DNA of 64,000 bases, taken from NCBI GenBank assembly GCA_964410065.1, contig CAYPFO010000012.1, positions 11,264 through 75,263 on the forward strand. The letters are read 5' to 3'. The translations under genes were made by a program, and so were the position numbers. Below the pieces are notes generated by a model. The model saw only the letters and a list, made by a program, of their open reading frames with translations. It searched no databases and was not told the DNA's origin. How positions within the stretch are numbered: the first letter of the stretch is position 1; each line of letters opens with the position of its first letter. Shown here one piece after another: positions 61,863 to 64,000 of this stretch. This DNA comes from Serpens sp964410065. GTDB lineage: Bacteria > Pseudomonadota > Gammaproteobacteria > Pseudomonadales > Pseudomonadaceae.

Positions 61863-61879
61863 TTGGCATATCTATTGCT
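61863..61879 (+). promoter_or_regulatory. Sigma-54 promoter of dctPQM
   Basis: TTGGCATATCTATTGCT has the invariant GG and GC separated by ten bases (-24/-12). It lies 137 bp upstream of dctP and downstream of two palindromes. Confidence 0.85.
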
Positions 61880-62015
61880 ATAAGCATGAGACGCGCAAAA
61901 CGAGACGCGATCGGACGTTGCACGGTGCTATTCAGTCGGATGATTCATTAGACTCACGCCGGCATTAACGCGTCATCGCATTTGCGATATATAAAACAAC
62001 GAGGAAGCATTCCAA

Positions 62016-63008
62016 ATGTTCAAGCTATCTGCCAAGGCAATTGCCTGCGCACTGTCCCTGAGCATCGCTGGTGTGGCCCAGGCGGCCGACCCGATCCTGA
62101 TCAAGTTCTCCCACGTGGTAGCCGAGAACACTCCGAAGGGGCAAGGCGCCAATCTATTCAAGAAGCTGGCCGAAGAGCGCCTGCCCGGCAAGGTTCGCGT
62201 CGAGGTGTACCCGAACTCTTCGCTGTACGGCGACGGCAAGGAAATGGAAGCGCTGCTGCTGGGCGACGTGCATATCATTGCTCCGTCGCTGGCCAAGTTC
62301 GAGCATTACTCCAAGGGCGTGCAGATCTTCGACCTGCCGTTCCTGTTCGACAACATCGAAGCCGTTGACCGCTTCCAGAAGAGCGAGGCCGGCCAGAGCC
62401 TGCTCAGCTCCATGGAAGACAAGGGCATCACCGGTCTGGGCTACTGGCACAACGGCCTCAAGCAGCTGTCGGCCAACAAGCCGCTGCGCGAGCCGAAAGA
62501 TGCACGTGGCTTGAAGTTCCGCGTACAAGCGTCTGCCGTACTGGACGAGCAGTTCAAGGCTGTGCGCGCCAACCCGCGCAAGATGAGCTTCGCCGAGGTG
62601 TACCAAGGCCTGCAGACCGGCGTGGTAAACGGTGCCGAGAACCCCTACTCGAACATCTACTCGCAGAAGATGCACGAAGTGCAGAGCCACATCACCGAGT
62701 CCAACCACGGCCTGCTCGACTACATGGTGATCACCAACACCAAGTTCTGGGAAGGCCTGCCGGCCGACGTCCGCAGCGAACTGCGCAGCATCATGGATGA
62801 AGTCAGCGTCGAGGTGAACAAGCTGGCCAACGACCTGAACGAAGGTGACAAGCAGCGCATCCTGGCGGCTGGCACCACTGAAATCATCACCCTGACTGAC
62901 GAGCAGCGCGGCAAGTGGCGTGATGCCATGAAGCCGGTGTGGAAGAAGTTCGAAGCTGAAATCGGCGCCGATCTGATCAAGGCCGCCGAAGCCTCCAACC
63001 AACAGTAA
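62016..63008 (+). CDS. dctP: TRAP transporter C4-dicarboxylate-binding protein DctP
   Basis: Periplasmic binding protein of 330 residues. Signal peptide cleavage near VAQA-ADPILIKFSH; the family signature ALLLGDVHIIAPSLAKFEHY and the ligand arginine region GLKFRVQASAVLDEQFKAV are present, followed by GLQTGVVNGAENPYSNIYSQ. It binds succinate, malate or fumarate for the DctQM membrane components. It is the first gene after a sigma-54 promoter. A hairpin lies in the 146-bp gap before dctQ. Confidence 0.95.
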   Translation: MFKLSAKAIACALSLSIAGVAQAADPILIKFSHVVAENTPKGQGANLFKKLAEERLPGKVRVEVYPNSSLYGDGKEMEALLLGDVHIIAPSLAKFEHYSKGVQIFDLPFLFDNIEAVDRFQKSEAGQSLLSSMEDKGITGLGYWHNGLKQLSANKPLREPKDARGLKFRVQASAVLDEQFKAVRANPRKMSFAEVYQGLQTGVVNGAENPYSNIYSQKMHEVQSHITESNHGLLDYMVITNTKFWEGLPADVRSELRSIMDEVSVEVNKLANDLNEGDKQRILAAGTTEIITLTDEQRGKWRDAMKPVWKKFEAEIGADLIKAAEASNQQ

Positions 63009-63020
63009 GTAGACTGTTGC

Positions 63021-63046
63021 GGCGGGTGCGTTTGCGCGTACCCGCC
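63021..63046. other. Hairpin between dctP and dctQ
   Basis: GGCGGGT / ACCCGCC with a 12-base loop, 12 bases after the dctP stop; no T-run. Probably limits readthrough so that binding protein exceeds membrane subunits. Confidence 0.6.
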
Positions 63047-63154
63047 TTCTGTTGCAGGGTTCTCCGGCAACAGAGACGCTTTGCCAGGTAAGGCTCCCCG
63101 TTCGCTCTTGCGACGCCTCCAATAACACTGCCAATTAATCAGGAGATGTCATCC

Positions 63155-63781
63155 ATGAACGCCCTGCGGCGCCTCTGGGATCACTTCGAGGAAGGCTTCA
63201 TTGTCTTCCTGCTTGTAGCCATGACGCTGGTGACTTTCGTCTATGTCATGCTCAATAACCTCTACACCACATTCTATTACCTGGGAGATACCTTCCCCAG
63301 CATGGAAGGCTTCTGGTACGCCATAGGCGATCCCATTCTTACCCTTGCCCAAGGTATGACCTGGGGCAACGCATTGACCAAGGCCCTGTTTGCCTGGTTG
63401 ATCTTCTTTGGCATCGCCTATGGCGTGCGCACCGCCGGCCATATCGGTGTCGATGCGCTGGTCAAACTGCTCAATTCCCGTAATCAGCGCATCGTCGGCA
63501 TCATCGCCTGCCTGATCTGCCTGGGCTACGCCGGCCTGCTGGGCGAGTCCAGCGTGGAGTGGGTCTACACCCTGGCCAAGGCCGGCATCGGCGCTGAAGA
63601 CCTCGGTCATTACGGCATCATGCAATGGCACATCGCCGCGATCGTGCCGTTCGGCTTTTTCATGTGCTTCATTCGTTTCGCTGAAATCCTCGTTCGCATC
63701 CTGCGTGGCCAGCAAACCGGCCTGGGCCTGGCCGACGAAGCGGCCGATGCCATCAAGCTGAACCAAGAGGAGCACAAGTAA
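63155..63781 (+). CDS. dctQ: TRAP transporter small permease DctQ
   Basis: Membrane protein of 208 residues with four helices (about 15-40, 75-95, 112-130 and 160-180); FGIAYGVRTAGHIGVDAL is typical for DctQ. The start at 63155 has AGGAG nine bases upstream; an in-frame ATG at 63146 would overlap that site. The stop overlaps dctM by one base (TAATG). Confidence 0.92.
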   Translation: MNALRRLWDHFEEGFIVFLLVAMTLVTFVYVMLNNLYTTFYYLGDTFPSMEGFWYAIGDPILTLAQGMTWGNALTKALFAWLIFFGIAYGVRTAGHIGVDALVKLLNSRNQRIVGIIACLICLGYAGLLGESSVEWVYTLAKAGIGAEDLGHYGIMQWHIAAIVPFGFFMCFIRFAEILVRILRGQQTGLGLADEAADAIKLNQEEHK

Positions 63782-64000
63782 TGTCGATTCTGTTCCTGTT
63801 TGTCGCGCTCTTCGCGCTGATGTTCATCGGCGTGCCGATCGCCATCTCCCTCGGCCTGGCCGGCTCGCTGACCATCATGTTCTTCAGTAACGACTCCGTG
63901 CGTTCGCTGGCGATCAAGCTGTTCGAAACCTCCGAGCACTACACCCTGCTGGCCATTCCGTTCTTCCTGCTGGCCGGTGCGTTCATGACCACCGGTGGCG
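63781..64000 (+). CDS. dctM: TRAP transporter large permease DctM, 3' end missing
   Basis: First 73 codons of the large membrane subunit, cut by the window end. The hydrophobic start SILFLFVALFALMFIGVPIA and IPFFLLAGAFMTTGG are typical DctM. It forms the sodium-coupled transport channel with DctQ. Confidence 0.94.
   Translation, partial: MSILFLFVALFALMFIGVPIAISLGLAGSLTIMFFSNDSVRSLAIKLFETSEHYTLLAIPFFLLAGAFMTTGG

Overview
The window reads as chromosomal DNA of a Pseudomonas (Pseudomonadaceae, Gammaproteobacteria). It is GC-rich, it has typical Pseudomonas versions of gpmI-envC-ctpA, hisBHAF, bioBFHCD, glcB, mutY-yggX and dctBD-dctPQM, and much of its order resembles P. aeruginosa PAO1 as I remember it. 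I see no rRNA, CRISPR array, integrase or complete insertion sequence. The first gene (gpmI) and the last (dctM) are cut by the window edges.

Layout. 1-5.1 kb: gpmI, the envC-like amidase activator, the ctpA protease and a divergent polysaccharide deacetylase. 5.2-8.3 kb: leftward histidine operon hisB-hisH-(DUF2164)-hisA-hisF. 8.6-11.6 kb: PanZ-like sensor, SrkA kinase, RarD permease, and GcvR-like ACT protein facing them. 11.7-14.2 kb: a 265-bp MITE-like element upstream of glcB. 14.4-17.6 kb: chemoreceptor, porin and small PstS-like protein as one unit. 17.9-20.5 kb: cNMP/CBS/nucleotidyltransferase protein coupled to a DEDD exonuclease. 20.7-27.2 kb: acyl-CoA dehydrogenase and biotin genes, all leftward. 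27.3-33.1 kb: ComF, FAD oxidoreductase, AsmA-mutY-yggX and two tRNA-Phe. 33.4-42.4 kb: CBS protein, MASE3-PAS-GGDEF-EAL protein, polar amino acid ABC transporter with two paralogous binding proteins, a methyltransferase and tRNA-Thr. 42.4-48.2 kb: an accessory stretch beside tRNA-Thr. 48.2-54.9 kb: glycerate kinase, GntP permease, CdaR regulator and a NitT/TauT-type ABC transporter. 55-58.3 kb: HlyIII protein and ahpF/ahpC. 58.6-64 kb: DctB/DctD two-component system and the TRAP transporter it probably controls, with two palindromic sites and a clear sigma-54 promoter between them.

The best candidate for an undescribed system is the 1269-residue protein at 42453-46262. It joins an N-terminal SAM methyltransferase, a phospholipase-D-like domain, an SF2 helicase, a LexA/UmuD-type (S24) domain with a UmuD-like Cys-Gly site, and a C-terminal DUF3427-like region. 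It looks like a single-gene defence or DNA-damage device that could in principle be switched by RecA-stimulated self-cleavage, although the residue at the expected general-base lysine aligns as arginine.

Recurring small-scale themes: overlapping stop/start codons in most operons, GC-rich hairpins directly after the binding-protein gene of four transporter units, and two copies of a repeat bounded by GTAGGGTGG/CCACCCTAC. All calls come from reading the sequence and recalling protein families; no database search was run.
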